NCBI GenBank assembly: GCA_020846025.1 | Contig: JADLER010000095.1 | Location: forward strand, 18,687-82,686 | Direction: 5' to 3' | Length of the DNA: 64,000 nucleotides | Source of the DNA: Bacteroidia bacterium | Lineage (GTDB): Bacteria; Bacteroidota; Bacteroidia; B-17B0; Aurantibacillaceae | In this document: positions 54,868 to 63,518 of the stretch, one piece after another | Layout of the letters: each line of letters begins with the position of its first letter | Numbering within the stretch: the first letter of the stretch is position 1 | Made by a program: the position numbers and the translations under genes | Notes under the pieces: generated by a model | What the model saw: the letters and a program-made list of their open reading frames with translations, nothing else | Databases searched by the model: none | What the model was told of the DNA's origin: nothing

Positions 54868-56313
54868 TTATTTTAATTTTACACACACGTTTTTTGGTTC
54901 GGTAAAAAAATCAAGCGCATCAAAACCACCCTCTCTACCAACTCCTGATGATTTTACACCACCAAAAGGCGTTCTCAAATCTCGCAACAACCAACAATTA
55001 ATCCAAACAATTCCTGTGTGTAAATTTGCTGCCACTCTATTGGCTTTAGTAATATCTTGTGTCCAAACGGTTGAAGCCAAGCCATAAATTGTTGAATTAG
55101 CATATTGCAATACCTCTTCTTCGTTATCAAACGGCATAATAGTAACTACTGGGCCAAATATTTCTTCTTGATTTGTTCGGCAATCAAAACTTAAGCCTTC
55201 TATTATGGTTGGTTCAACATAGTATCCATTTTCAAACTCACCCTCAATTTTTGCCGCTTTTCCGCCACATAATATTTTTCCACCTTCTTGTTTGGCTAAT
55301 TCAATATATGATAAAATTTTTTCTTGGTGAGGTTTAGAAACTACCGCCCCTATTTTTGTTTTTTCATCTAACGGAGCGCCTACTACCAGTTTTTGCGTTT
55401 TAGCTACAAAATCTGTTTTAAATTTATCATAAATAGAACGTTCTATAAAAATACGAGAACCACATAAACATATTTGACCTTGATTGGCAAACGATGACAG
55501 CATAGTAGTTGACAACATTTTATCGTAATCACAATCTGCAAAAATGATGTTAGGATTTTTTCCACCTAATTCTAATGATAATTTTTTAAACATTGGTGCA
55601 GCAATGCTTGCTATTTGTGCGCCAGTTTTAGTTCCTCCCGTAAATGAAATAAGTGGAACATCTGTACTACTCACAATAGCATTTCCGATTTTATGACCAT
55701 AACCATGCACAATATTTAATACACCCTTTGGCAAACCCGCCTTTATACAAATTTCAGAAAGTAAATAAGCAGTCATTGGTGTTACTTCAGATGGCTTAGC
55801 TACCACCGTACATCCAGCCGCAAGTGCAGGAGCAATTTTCCAACTAAATAAATATAAAGGCAAGTTCCAAGGAGAGATACAACCAGCTACACCTACTGGC
55901 TGACGCAGGGTGTAATTAATAGCAGTATCTTCCATACTATGTGCATGAGCTGCATAATGTAAAATACCAGTGCCATAAAAATGAAAATTAGCTGCTGCTC
56001 TTGGTATATCAACTGATTTAGCCAAATGCAATGGTTTACCATTATCAATACTCTCAGCTTTAGCTAAATCCAATAGTTGTTCTTCGATTAATGAAGCTAT
56101 CTTTAATAAATATTTTGAACGAGTTTCTTTAGATGTATTACTCCACGATTTAAAAGCTTCTTTAGCTGCTAAAATTGCTCTCTCGGCATCACGTTCATCA
56201 CTATCTGGTATAAGTGAATAGACAACGCCTTTTGAAGGATCGTAATTATCTATGTAGTGATTTGAAATGGGTGTAACTAACTCACCATTAATGTAATTCT
56301 GAATTTTAATCAT
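54868..56313 (-). CDS. Aldehyde dehydrogenase, probable 2-aminomuconate semialdehyde dehydrogenase
   Basis: A 481-residue NAD-dependent enzyme. Motifs: SPWNLPLYLFSWKIAPALAA, FTGGTKTGAQIA (cofactor), LELGGKNPNIIFADCD (Glu), FANQGQICLCGSRIFI (catalytic Cys), NQEEIFGPVVTIMPFD. The C-terminal INCWLLRDLRTPFGGVK with SSGVGREGG is typical of the ALDH8/aminomuconate-semialdehyde group. With the RidA-family gene it supports a kynurenine-type tryptophan degradation branch. It is the first gene of the minus-strand group. Confidence 0.85.
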   Translation of the reverse strand: MIKIQNYINGELVTPISNHYIDNYDPSKGVVYSLIPDSDERDAERAILAAKEAFKSWSNTSKETRSKYLLKIASLIEEQLLDLAKAESIDNGKPLHLAKSVDIPRAAANFHFYGTGILHYAAHAHSMEDTAINYTLRQPVGVAGCISPWNLPLYLFSWKIAPALAAGCTVVAKPSEVTPMTAYLLSEICIKAGLPKGVLNIVHGYGHKIGNAIVSSTDVPLISFTGGTKTGAQIASIAAPMFKKLSLELGGKNPNIIFADCDYDKMLSTTMLSSFANQGQICLCGSRIFIERSIYDKFKTDFVAKTQKLVVGAPLDEKTKIGAVVSKPHQEKILSYIELAKQEGGKILCGGKAAKIEGEFENGYYVEPTIIEGLSFDCRTNQEEIFGPVVTIMPFDNEEEVLQYANSTIYGLASTVWTQDITKANRVAANLHTGIVWINCWLLRDLRTPFGGVKSSGVGREGGFDALDFFTEPKNVCVKLK

Positions 56314-56426
56314 AACTCAAAAAAGTAGTTTACTAAGGTAAGCATTTTGAATGTGTTTTAAAGACAAAAATCTTGTTAATTATCAAAGTTAAATCCTTAT
56401 TTTAGCAATATCTTTATTTTAACTGA

Positions 56427-57281
56427 ATGCGATATTTATCGTTTTTTATAATATGCTTAATTTTTACTTTAGAGGCTCATTCTCAAGATAAAATTTATTT
56501 AACTTCTGGCACAAAAATTAATGTTAAAGTTACCGAGATAGGCACAGTAAATATTAAATATAAAGATGTTTCCAATTTGGACGGGCCTAATTACGTTGTT
56601 TCAAAACAAGATATTGTTTTAATAGAATATCAAAATGGAGTTATTGATATAATGAACGATAACCCACGAACTACCGCTCCAATACTAGTTGAGAACGGTA
56701 TAAAAACTACAGATGTTACAGTAAAAAAGAAGCCAACGATTGAAAAAACAAAACAAGAATTAAATATTTATTACTTAAACAATAGTATGATAAGTATTAA
56801 TGCCTTGGCCTTAGCAAATGGTGATTTAACTTTTATGTACGATCATAATTTCATGAATAATCATTTATCAGCAACCGTTTTAGGAGGTTATAATTTCAAT
56901 TCACGCATGGGTGGTTTAAACCTTGCTATTGCCGATTCTAAAAGTGCTGCCAAGAAAAAATTTGACTTAGGAGCTGGTTTAAATGTTATGCCTCGCAACA
57001 ACCGAAGGGTTCAATATTTTGCTGGATTACTAATAAAATATATGGCTTACAGTTATAAAGATGTAATAGATACAACTAACAACCAAAAGATTTTTAAAGA
57101 TGCAAATGCTTATCAAATAGGTGTTATGATTTCCAATGGTTGGGTGTTTAAAATCTCACCTAGTTTTAATTTTAAACTATTTGGTGCTATCGGCGCCCCT
57201 ATTAATTCTACAGCTTTAGATCCTAAATATAGTGGTTTACCAAAAGTGTATTTAGGCTATTGTTTTGGTTATCGTTTTTAA
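56427..57281 (+). CDS. Exported protein of unknown function, tandem paralogue 1
   Basis: A 284-residue protein with a signal peptide (LSFFIICLIFTLEAHSQ). The N-terminal ~60 residues of the mature part (DKIYLTSGTKINVKVTEIGT, VLIEYQNG) form a small beta domain also present in the next gene. The rest has barrel-like strands and ends KVYLGYCFGYRF, suggesting an outer-membrane protein. No named family recognised. The next gene's ATG directly abuts its stop. Confidence 0.68.
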   Translation: MRYLSFFIICLIFTLEAHSQDKIYLTSGTKINVKVTEIGTVNIKYKDVSNLDGPNYVVSKQDIVLIEYQNGVIDIMNDNPRTTAPILVENGIKTTDVTVKKKPTIEKTKQELNIYYLNNSMISINALALANGDLTFMYDHNFMNNHLSATVLGGYNFNSRMGGLNLAIADSKSAAKKKFDLGAGLNVMPRNNRRVQYFAGLLIKYMAYSYKDVIDTTNNQKIFKDANAYQIGVMISNGWVFKISPSFNFKLFGAIGAPINSTALDPKYSGLPKVYLGYCFGYRF

Positions 57282-58184
57282 ATGAAATTACTATCTTATA
57301 TATTTTTCCTAATAATTTGTATGATTTCATATCAAATGAAATCACAGGATAGAATTATTTTAAGATCGGGTAAAGTTATTCCTTGTCAACTTATATCTGT
57401 AAACAATCAAGAAATAACGTATAGAGACACTTCTGCAATGGCTAAAGATACCACCATGAATACAAGTGATGTATTAATGACAGAGTATCAATCAGGAGGA
57501 ATTTATACTTTTTCAAAACCAGTGTCTGTTATTCAAGGAACAACTACAGTAACAACTTATAGCAACACATCATATATCACAGAAACCAGAGCACAGCGTA
57601 AGGAACGATTGTTAAAAGAATGGAAAGAAAAAGAAGCGTTATTACCAAATAACATTATTGGTTTTTATATTCCTGAAATTGCATTTGGACGACTAACTGT
57701 TTCATACGAACGACTCATTGCTAATAAATCCATTGGTATTACAATTCCCATAAGCCTTACATACGATGGCATAGGCGCACTTGCTGAGTTTTCATCCAAT
57801 AATACAAATGCTAATAACGTTAATCAGAACTCCACAAATAGTCAAACTACCACCTCAACACCAATAAAAAGAAATGTAGGAACTGGTATAATTGCGGGGA
57901 TTGACATTAATTATTATCATGATTTAAAACCTAAATTAAAATATTTTTTCGGGCCCCGTGTAAGATATGGAACTGACATGACATTAGGGGGTATAGAAGG
58001 TTTTACTTTTCAATTACAAAATGGATTACTAAAAAGTAGCAGGAAACGAACCGTTAGTTCATTAGCTATTGGATTTGGTTTTGCGCAATTATCAGAAAAT
58101 TATGCGCGTACATTAGGGCTAGGCTCTTATAAACATTATTTTCCATGGGCTTCATTTACTTGGCGATTGGGCTTTAGATTGTAA
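57282..58184 (+). CDS. Exported protein of unknown function, tandem paralogue 2
   Basis: A 300-residue protein with a signal peptide (LSYIFFLIICMISYQMKSQ). It repeats the N-terminal block of its neighbour (DRIILRSGKVIPCQLISVNN, VLMTEYQSGGIYTF), then a charged stretch (QRKERLLKEWKEKEALLP), an Asn/Thr-rich linker (NNTNANNVNQNSTNSQTTTS) and barrel-like strands ending FTWRLGFRL. It abuts gene 1 with no gap and is translated with it. The last 49 bases overlap the convergent PLP-enzyme gene. Confidence 0.68.
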   Translation: MKLLSYIFFLIICMISYQMKSQDRIILRSGKVIPCQLISVNNQEITYRDTSAMAKDTTMNTSDVLMTEYQSGGIYTFSKPVSVIQGTTTVTTYSNTSYITETRAQRKERLLKEWKEKEALLPNNIIGFYIPEIAFGRLTVSYERLIANKSIGITIPISLTYDGIGALAEFSSNNTNANNVNQNSTNSQTTTSTPIKRNVGTGIIAGIDINYYHDLKPKLKYFFGPRVRYGTDMTLGGIEGFTFQLQNGLLKSSRKRTVSSLAIGFGFAQLSENYARTLGLGSYKHYFPWASFTWRLGFRL

Positions 58185-59038
58185 CGTTGCTCATATCCTT
58201 CATTTCCTTGCAAGCCTCCGCAATGTATAATTAAAAGTTTATCATCTGGTTTTATCTTATTTTGATTTATATAATCAAATGCGGCATAAAAAGATTTTGC
58301 AGTATAAACATAGTCTAACGGAATGTGATAGGTACTCTCAAAAAAATGTTTAAACTCCAATAATTTTTTTGTATGCTTTGCATAACCTCCAAAATGGTAG
58401 GTATTAAGTATCTCGGCTTGTTGATACAAGCTATTAGCTTCATATTTCAGAACATTGATACCAAATAAATACTGATGCGGTAATAATGATTGGGCTAATC
58501 CATTAAATGTGGCACCTGTTCCAACTGCACAAAATATTTTATTATAGCTATGTGGTTGAGAATTTAAGATTTCTTGGCAGCCCTTCTCTCCTAATAAATT
58601 ATTTCCACCTTCAGGAATTATAAAAGCTGTTGGATACATATAATGCAATCTTTGTAAATAAGTCCCATCTGTTTTTTGACTATACTCCTCGCGACTTACA
58701 AACAACAGTTTCATTCCATGAGCTTGAGCATAACTTAGTGTAGGATTTGTTTGAGCAGTTTCTTCACCTCTAATTATCCCGTATGATTTTAATCCTGCCT
58801 TTTCGCAAGCAACAGCTGTAGCAACAATATGATTAGAAAAGGCACCGCCAAACGTAATGATACTATCTTTACCCGCCAATTTCGCTTGTTGCAAATTATA
58901 TTTCAACTTAAACCATTTATTGCCTGAAATGTCTTTGTCAATTATATCTAATCTTAAAATTCCAATAGAGATGGATTGATGATTTATAACATCTATTTGT
59001 GGTCGATATGTTAATAATGAATCCAAAACGTGATTCAA
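58136..59038 (-). CDS. PLP-dependent ACC deaminase/D-cysteine desulfhydrase-like enzyme
   Basis: A 300-residue fold type II PLP enzyme. The PLP-binding Lys is in ISGNKWFKLKYNL, followed by the phosphate-binding SNHIVATAVACEKAGL and the Gly-rich FCAVGTGATFNGLAQ. The group holds 1-aminocyclopropane-1-carboxylate deaminases and D-cysteine desulfhydrases; the distinction cannot be made here, and Bacteroidota members are usually annotated broadly. The 3' end overlaps the convergent gene by 49 bases. Confidence 0.85.
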   Translation of the reverse strand: MNHVLDSLLTYRPQIDVINHQSISIGILRLDIIDKDISGNKWFKLKYNLQQAKLAGKDSIITFGGAFSNHIVATAVACEKAGLKSYGIIRGEETAQTNPTLSYAQAHGMKLLFVSREEYSQKTDGTYLQRLHYMYPTAFIIPEGGNNLLGEKGCQEILNSQPHSYNKIFCAVGTGATFNGLAQSLLPHQYLFGINVLKYEANSLYQQAEILNTYHFGGYAKHTKKLLEFKHFFESTYHIPLDYVYTAKSFYAAFDYINQNKIKPDDKLLIIHCGGLQGNEGYEQRYNLKPNRQVNEAHGK

Positions 59039-59074
59039 ATATAAATTAAAAACTTTAGAGTATCTTTGTCTATC

Positions 59075-59245
59075 ATGTTTAACAAAAAATTAGACCCCGA
59101 AGATTTTTATTATAGTCCCGAGGGGTATATTATATTTACAGAAAAATATCTTTTAAAAAGAGGGTATTGTTGTAAAAATGGCTGTAAACATTGTCCATAC
59201 GGTTACAATAAAAAAACAGGTGAGATAGAGAAAATTAAAAAATAA
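59075..59245 (+). CDS. Small Cys-rich DUF5522 protein
   Basis: A 56-codon gene translating to a protein with FYYSPEGYIIFTEKYLLKRG followed by YCCKNGCKHCPYGY, the hallmark of the DUF5522 family. The four Cys could bind a metal. A TATCTTTG -7-type element lies at 59061-59068, only 6 bases before the ATG, so the transcript may be nearly leaderless. Confidence 0.75.
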   Translation: MFNKKLDPEDFYYSPEGYIIFTEKYLLKRGYCCKNGCKHCPYGYNKKTGEIEKIKK

Positions 59246-59321
59246 GTACCTTAGGTCTTGTTTGTCAATTAAACTCAATACATCTTTTTTTATTACATTT
59301 GATAAACATTAACCAACTGCT

Positions 59322-60304
59322 ATGATTAAGCTTTCAGAACTTACACCTAATCAAATAAATTATGCCAATATCGGGTTAATGATTATTTCTGCTTTTCTTG
59401 CCTTTTTATTACCATTTGAGCTTTTTTTATTTTCTTATGCCGTGTTAGGGCCATTGCACTACCTTACTGAAATAGGCTGGTTACATAAAAAAATTATTAT
59501 ACTAAAGGAAAATACGATTTTATAGCATTGGGTATTTTATGTTTTTTAGTGTTTTATTTCTCGTTTATTCAACCAGCCAAAACAGATACTCAAATTCCAA
59601 ATATTATATTATTTGGCTTGCTTCTTTCCCTCATCTTTGTATTTGTAAAAGATACACTCTACCGTATCGTATTAGCCATTTTGGCGTTTGTTGGAATTGC
59701 ACTAGCACAAGTAGGTGAAAATTATTTTATTTGGATAGGAGTATTTTTACCAACCATCATTCATGTGTTTATTTTCACATGGGCATTTATGTTTTATGGC
59801 GTTCTTAAAAACAAGTCCTTTTCAGGATATTTATCAGTTGTATCTTTAATAGTCATTGCTTTCTCTTTTTTTATAATTAAAGCGCCAGGATTACAGTATC
59901 AGGTATCTGCTTATGTTACTAAAAGCTACGACTTGTTTTATTTGTTGAATAAATTTTTAATTAACCTGTTTGGACTACAAACTACCGAAACTGATGCCAA
60001 TACCATTGTGTATCAAACCAATGCTGGATTTATTGTGATGCGATTTATTGCTTTCTCATACACGTATCATTACCTTAATTGGTTTTCTAAAACCTCGATA
60101 ATTCAGTGGCATAAAGTGTCTAAGAAATCATTATTTATTACCATACTTTTGTGGATAATTTCAGTGGCATTATACCTTATAGATTATAGTGTAGGCCTTA
60201 AAGCCTTGTATTTTCTAAGTTTTTTACATGTTTTCTTAGAGTTTCCACTTAATATAACCTCGTTTTATGGTATTGCTCAATCAATATTTCCAAATAGGAA
60301 ATAG
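59322..60304 (+). pseudogene. Multi-pass membrane protein gene split by a one-base frameshift
   Basis: Two frames cover one protein of about 327 residues: codons from ATG 59322 (SELTPNQINYANIGLMIISA and HYLTEIGWLHKK) and, after an A7 tract at 59487-59493, a frame running from about 59494 (KGKYDFIALGILCFLVFYFS) to the stop at 60304. Reading through the tract with one extra A (or a -1 slip) joins them as LHKKNYYTKGKYDF, with no stop. About nine membrane helices result. No family is recognised. It is a real frameshift, a slippage site or a sequence error. Confidence 0.65.
59487..59493 (+). repeat. Homopolymer tract (A7) at the frameshift
   Basis: Seven consecutive A. Eight would restore a continuous reading frame through the membrane protein gene. 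Confidence 0.6.
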
Positions 60305-60362
60305 TATTTTTTATCCATGTAATCAGATAAAAACTGTATATTAGGGGTTCAAAAAATGAGTT

Positions 60363-61346
60363 GTGAAAATATCCAAAGAATTTAAAATAGGTATTGTTGT
60401 TACGGCTGCTATTGCAGTTTCTATTTGGGGATTTAATTTTTTAAAAGGCTTTAATTTATTTAGTCACCAATATGAATTATATGCTGTATATCCTAAGATT
60501 GATGGACTTATTGAAGCTAATCCATTATTAATAAATGGATACAAAGTAGGACAGATTAACAAAATCTCTTTAACACCTGATAATAAAGGAAGCTATAAAG
60601 TGTTGGTAAAATTTTTATTAACCGAAGATGTAAAAATCCCAAAACACTCCATTGCTAGAGCCATTAGTTCCGATTTATTGGGATCGAAGGCTGTAGAAAT
60701 TATTTACAGTAATCATCCTGAATTTGTAGAATCAGGTGATACTTTAATTGCTGAAACCGAAGAAGGACTTAAAACAACAGTTAGTAAACAACTAGCTCCA
60801 TTACAAAAAAAGGTTGATGTGCTACTCTCTTCAGTTGATTCGGTGATGACAATTGTACAAGTTGTACTTAATGATAAGACGCGAGACAATCTTAATAAAT
60901 CATTTGAAAGTATAAAAAAAGCGATTCAAAGTTTAGAGCAAACTGCATATAAATTAGACGATTTGGTAGCCTCAGAAAAATCAAAAATCTCAAGCATTCT
61001 TACAAAACTTAATTCATTAGCTGGTATGCTAGAAAAAAACACTGGAAGAATTGATAACATAATAGGAAATCTTAGTACACTTTCAGATAGTGTAGCTAAA
61101 TCCAGTTTAAAATCAGCTATTGATGAAGCGGATAAAACATTAGCTGAATTAAATAAAGTAATGACACAAATAAACTCAGGACAAGGTTCGTTAGGTAAAA
61201 TTATTAAAAACGATTCGTTGTATAATAATCTTAATAAATCTAGCGAAGATTTAGATAAACTACTTAAAGATTTAAGAATTAATCCTGAACGCTATATTCA
61301 TTTCTCATTATTTGGAAGAAAAGATAAAAACAAACCAATTGATTAA
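60363..61346 (+). CDS. MlaD-type MCE domain protein
   Basis: A 327-residue protein with one N-terminal membrane helix (IGIVVTAAIAVSIWGFNFL), an MCE domain (~38-118: YELYAVYPKIDGLIEANPLL, VLVKFLLTEDVKIPKHSIAR, DLLGSKAVEIIY) and a long helical/coiled C-terminal region (~130-315). MlaD-type proteins bind phospholipids in the periplasm for transport between membranes. The start is GTG at 60363. The typical mlaE/mlaF partners are not in the window. Confidence 0.88.
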   Translation: MKISKEFKIGIVVTAAIAVSIWGFNFLKGFNLFSHQYELYAVYPKIDGLIEANPLLINGYKVGQINKISLTPDNKGSYKVLVKFLLTEDVKIPKHSIARAISSDLLGSKAVEIIYSNHPEFVESGDTLIAETEEGLKTTVSKQLAPLQKKVDVLLSSVDSVMTIVQVVLNDKTRDNLNKSFESIKKAIQSLEQTAYKLDDLVASEKSKISSILTKLNSLAGMLEKNTGRIDNIIGNLSTLSDSVAKSSLKSAIDEADKTLAELNKVMTQINSGQGSLGKIIKNDSLYNNLNKSSEDLDKLLKDLRINPERYIHFSLFGRKDKNKPID

Positions 61347-61365
61347 CAGATAAATTAAAGATTAC

Positions 61366-62691
61366 ATGATTTCTATTGTCATTTTTGCCCTACTCATCAC
61401 TTTAGGTTCTACTTTATTTTTTATCAATGCAAAAAAAATTCGTCGTTATATTTTGCTAGGAAAAGATATAGAAATAAGAGATAATAAATCTGAGCGCATT
61501 AAAACAATGGTATTAATTGCACTAGGGCAAAAGAAAATGTTTGCTCGTCCTATTCCTGCTATTTTACACTTATTCTTATACGTTGCTTTTATTATTACTC
61601 AAATTGAATTAATTGAAATTGTGTTTGATGGACTCACGGGGCATCATCGTGCTTTTAGAGCATCATTAGGCGGGTTTTATACCTTTATGATTAGTCTAAT
61701 AGAGGTACTTTCCGTATTAGCGTTTATTGGCACATTAGCATTTTTATACCGTCGAAATTTATTAAAAGTGCCACGTCTTACCATGAATGAATTAAATGGT
61801 TGGCCAAAGTTAGATGCCAATATTATCTTATTAATGGAGTTTACATTAATTTGTTTTATTTTTATGATGAACGGTGCCGACGAAGTGCTTTACCAAAGAG
61901 GCAACTCTCATGCTCAAAACTTAGGCGATACATCCTTTGGTTTTACGATTAGTCAATATGTAGGTCCTTTAATATACAGTGGTATGCCTACACCTGGCTT
62001 GCATGTAATAGAGCGTATAGGCTGGTGGGGACACATTGTAATGGTGTTTGCATTTTTAAATTACTTACCAAAATCAAAACATTTACATATCTTATTAGCT
62101 TTTCCAAATACTTATTTTTCAACCCTTAAAAACAAAGGACAGTTTAATAATTTATTTGAAGTTACTGATGTGGTAAAACCAAATTTCGATCCAAGCTATC
62201 AACCAGTGTTAGATCCAAATGCTCCTATAAAATTTGGTGTAAAAGATGCAACTGATTTAACTTGGAAAAATTTATTAGATGCATACTCATGTACGGAGTG
62301 CGGACGTTGTACTTCATCTTGTCCACAAAATATTACAGGTAAAAAACTATCGCCTCGTAAAATTATGATGGACACTAGAGATAGAATTGAAGAAATAGGA
62401 AGAAACATTGATTCCAATAAAGGCACTTTTGTTGATGATGGAAAAAGTTTACTGGGAGATTACATCTCATCTGAAGAAGTATGGGCTTGTAATACTTGTA
62501 ACGCTTGTGTAGATGCTTGCCCTGTAAACATTGATCCATTAAATATTATTTTAGGGTTACGTCAGCAATTAGTATTAGAACAAAGTATCGCACCTAATGA
62601 ACTAAATGGCATGTTCTCTAATATTGAAAACAATGGTGCCCCTTGGCAATTTAGTCCATCAGACCGAGCTAATTGGATAAATGAAAACTAA
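61366..62691 (+). CDS. Membrane-bound 4Fe-4S oxidoreductase subunit
   Basis: A 441-residue protein. The N-terminal ~250 residues contain about five membrane helices. The C-terminal part has two 4Fe-4S cluster motifs: CTECGRCTSSCP (Cys309, 312, 315, 319) and CNTCNACVDACP (Cys375, 378, 381, 385). This resembles the electron-transfer subunits of HdrC/GlpC-type complexes. It lies 35 bases before a CCG-domain gene with which it probably forms a complex. The natural electron donor is unknown. Confidence 0.88.
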   Translation: MISIVIFALLITLGSTLFFINAKKIRRYILLGKDIEIRDNKSERIKTMVLIALGQKKMFARPIPAILHLFLYVAFIITQIELIEIVFDGLTGHHRAFRASLGGFYTFMISLIEVLSVLAFIGTLAFLYRRNLLKVPRLTMNELNGWPKLDANIILLMEFTLICFIFMMNGADEVLYQRGNSHAQNLGDTSFGFTISQYVGPLIYSGMPTPGLHVIERIGWWGHIVMVFAFLNYLPKSKHLHILLAFPNTYFSTLKNKGQFNNLFEVTDVVKPNFDPSYQPVLDPNAPIKFGVKDATDLTWKNLLDAYSCTECGRCTSSCPQNITGKKLSPRKIMMDTRDRIEEIGRNIDSNKGTFVDDGKSLLGDYISSEEVWACNTCNACVDACPVNIDPLNIILGLRQQLVLEQSIAPNELNGMFSNIENNGAPWQFSPSDRANWINEN

Positions 62692-62726
62692 GCATTTTTT
62701 AAAACGCTATTTAATTTTTTAAAACC

Positions 62727-63515
62727 ATGGAACCACTAAAAGTACCAACAATGGCTGAAAAAATGGCCAACGGCGAAATACCAGATATATTATTTTGGGT
62801 AGGATGTGCAGGAAGTTTTGATGATAGAGCCAAAAAAATTACAAAAGCCATTGTACGTATTCTTAATCACGTAAAGGCAAACTTTGCAGTGCTTGGTGTT
62901 GAAGAATCTTGCACAGGCGACCCTGCAAAACGTGCTGGTAACGAGTTTTTGTTTCAAATGCAAGCTATGCAAAACATTACTGTTTTAAATGGATATAACG
63001 TTAAAAAAATTGTAACAGGTTGCCCGCACTGTTTTAATACAATTAAAAATGAGTATCCACAACTTGGCGGACAATATGAAGTAATACATCATACCGAACT
63101 CATTCAGCAACTTATCAACGAAGGAAAACTTAAAGTACAAGGGGGTGAGTTTAAAGGAAAGAAAATTGTATTTCACGACCCTTGTTACTTAGGTAGAGCC
63201 AACGATGTATATGAAGCACCACGTGAGGTAATTCAAAAACTAGATGCAGAATTGGTAGAAATGAAAAGAAGTCGTGCTAAAGGATTTTGTTGCGGAGCTG
63301 GAGGTGCACAAATGTTTAAAGAAGCTGAAAAAGGAAATAAAGAAGTAAATGTAGAAAGAACTGAAGAGGCCTTATCACACCAACCAGATGTTATTGCTGT
63401 AGGTTGTCCATTTTGCAACACAATGATGACAGATGGTGTAAAACACTTTAATAAAGAAAACAGTACTAAAGTGCTTGATGTAGCCGAACTTATAGCTAAT
63501 GCCAACGATCTGTAG
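62727..63515 (+). CDS. CCG-domain Fe-S oxidoreductase subunit (HdrB/GlpC-like)
   Basis: A 262-residue cytoplasmic protein with two CCG-type cysteine-rich domains: CPHCFNTIKNEYPQLGG, HDPCYLGRANDVYE, GFCCGAGGAQMFKE and GCPFCNTMMTDGVKHF, plus WVGCAGSFDD at the N-terminus. Such domains bind unusual 4Fe-4S clusters in heterodisulfide reductase-like and GlpC/LutA proteins. It probably pairs with the membrane Fe-S protein upstream. The substrate is unknown. Confidence 0.9.
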   Translation: MEPLKVPTMAEKMANGEIPDILFWVGCAGSFDDRAKKITKAIVRILNHVKANFAVLGVEESCTGDPAKRAGNEFLFQMQAMQNITVLNGYNVKKIVTGCPHCFNTIKNEYPQLGGQYEVIHHTELIQQLINEGKLKVQGGEFKGKKIVFHDPCYLGRANDVYEAPREVIQKLDAELVEMKRSRAKGFCCGAGGAQMFKEAEKGNKEVNVERTEEALSHQPDVIAVGCPFCNTMMTDGVKHFNKENSTKVLDVAELIANANDL

Positions 63516-63518
63516 ATT

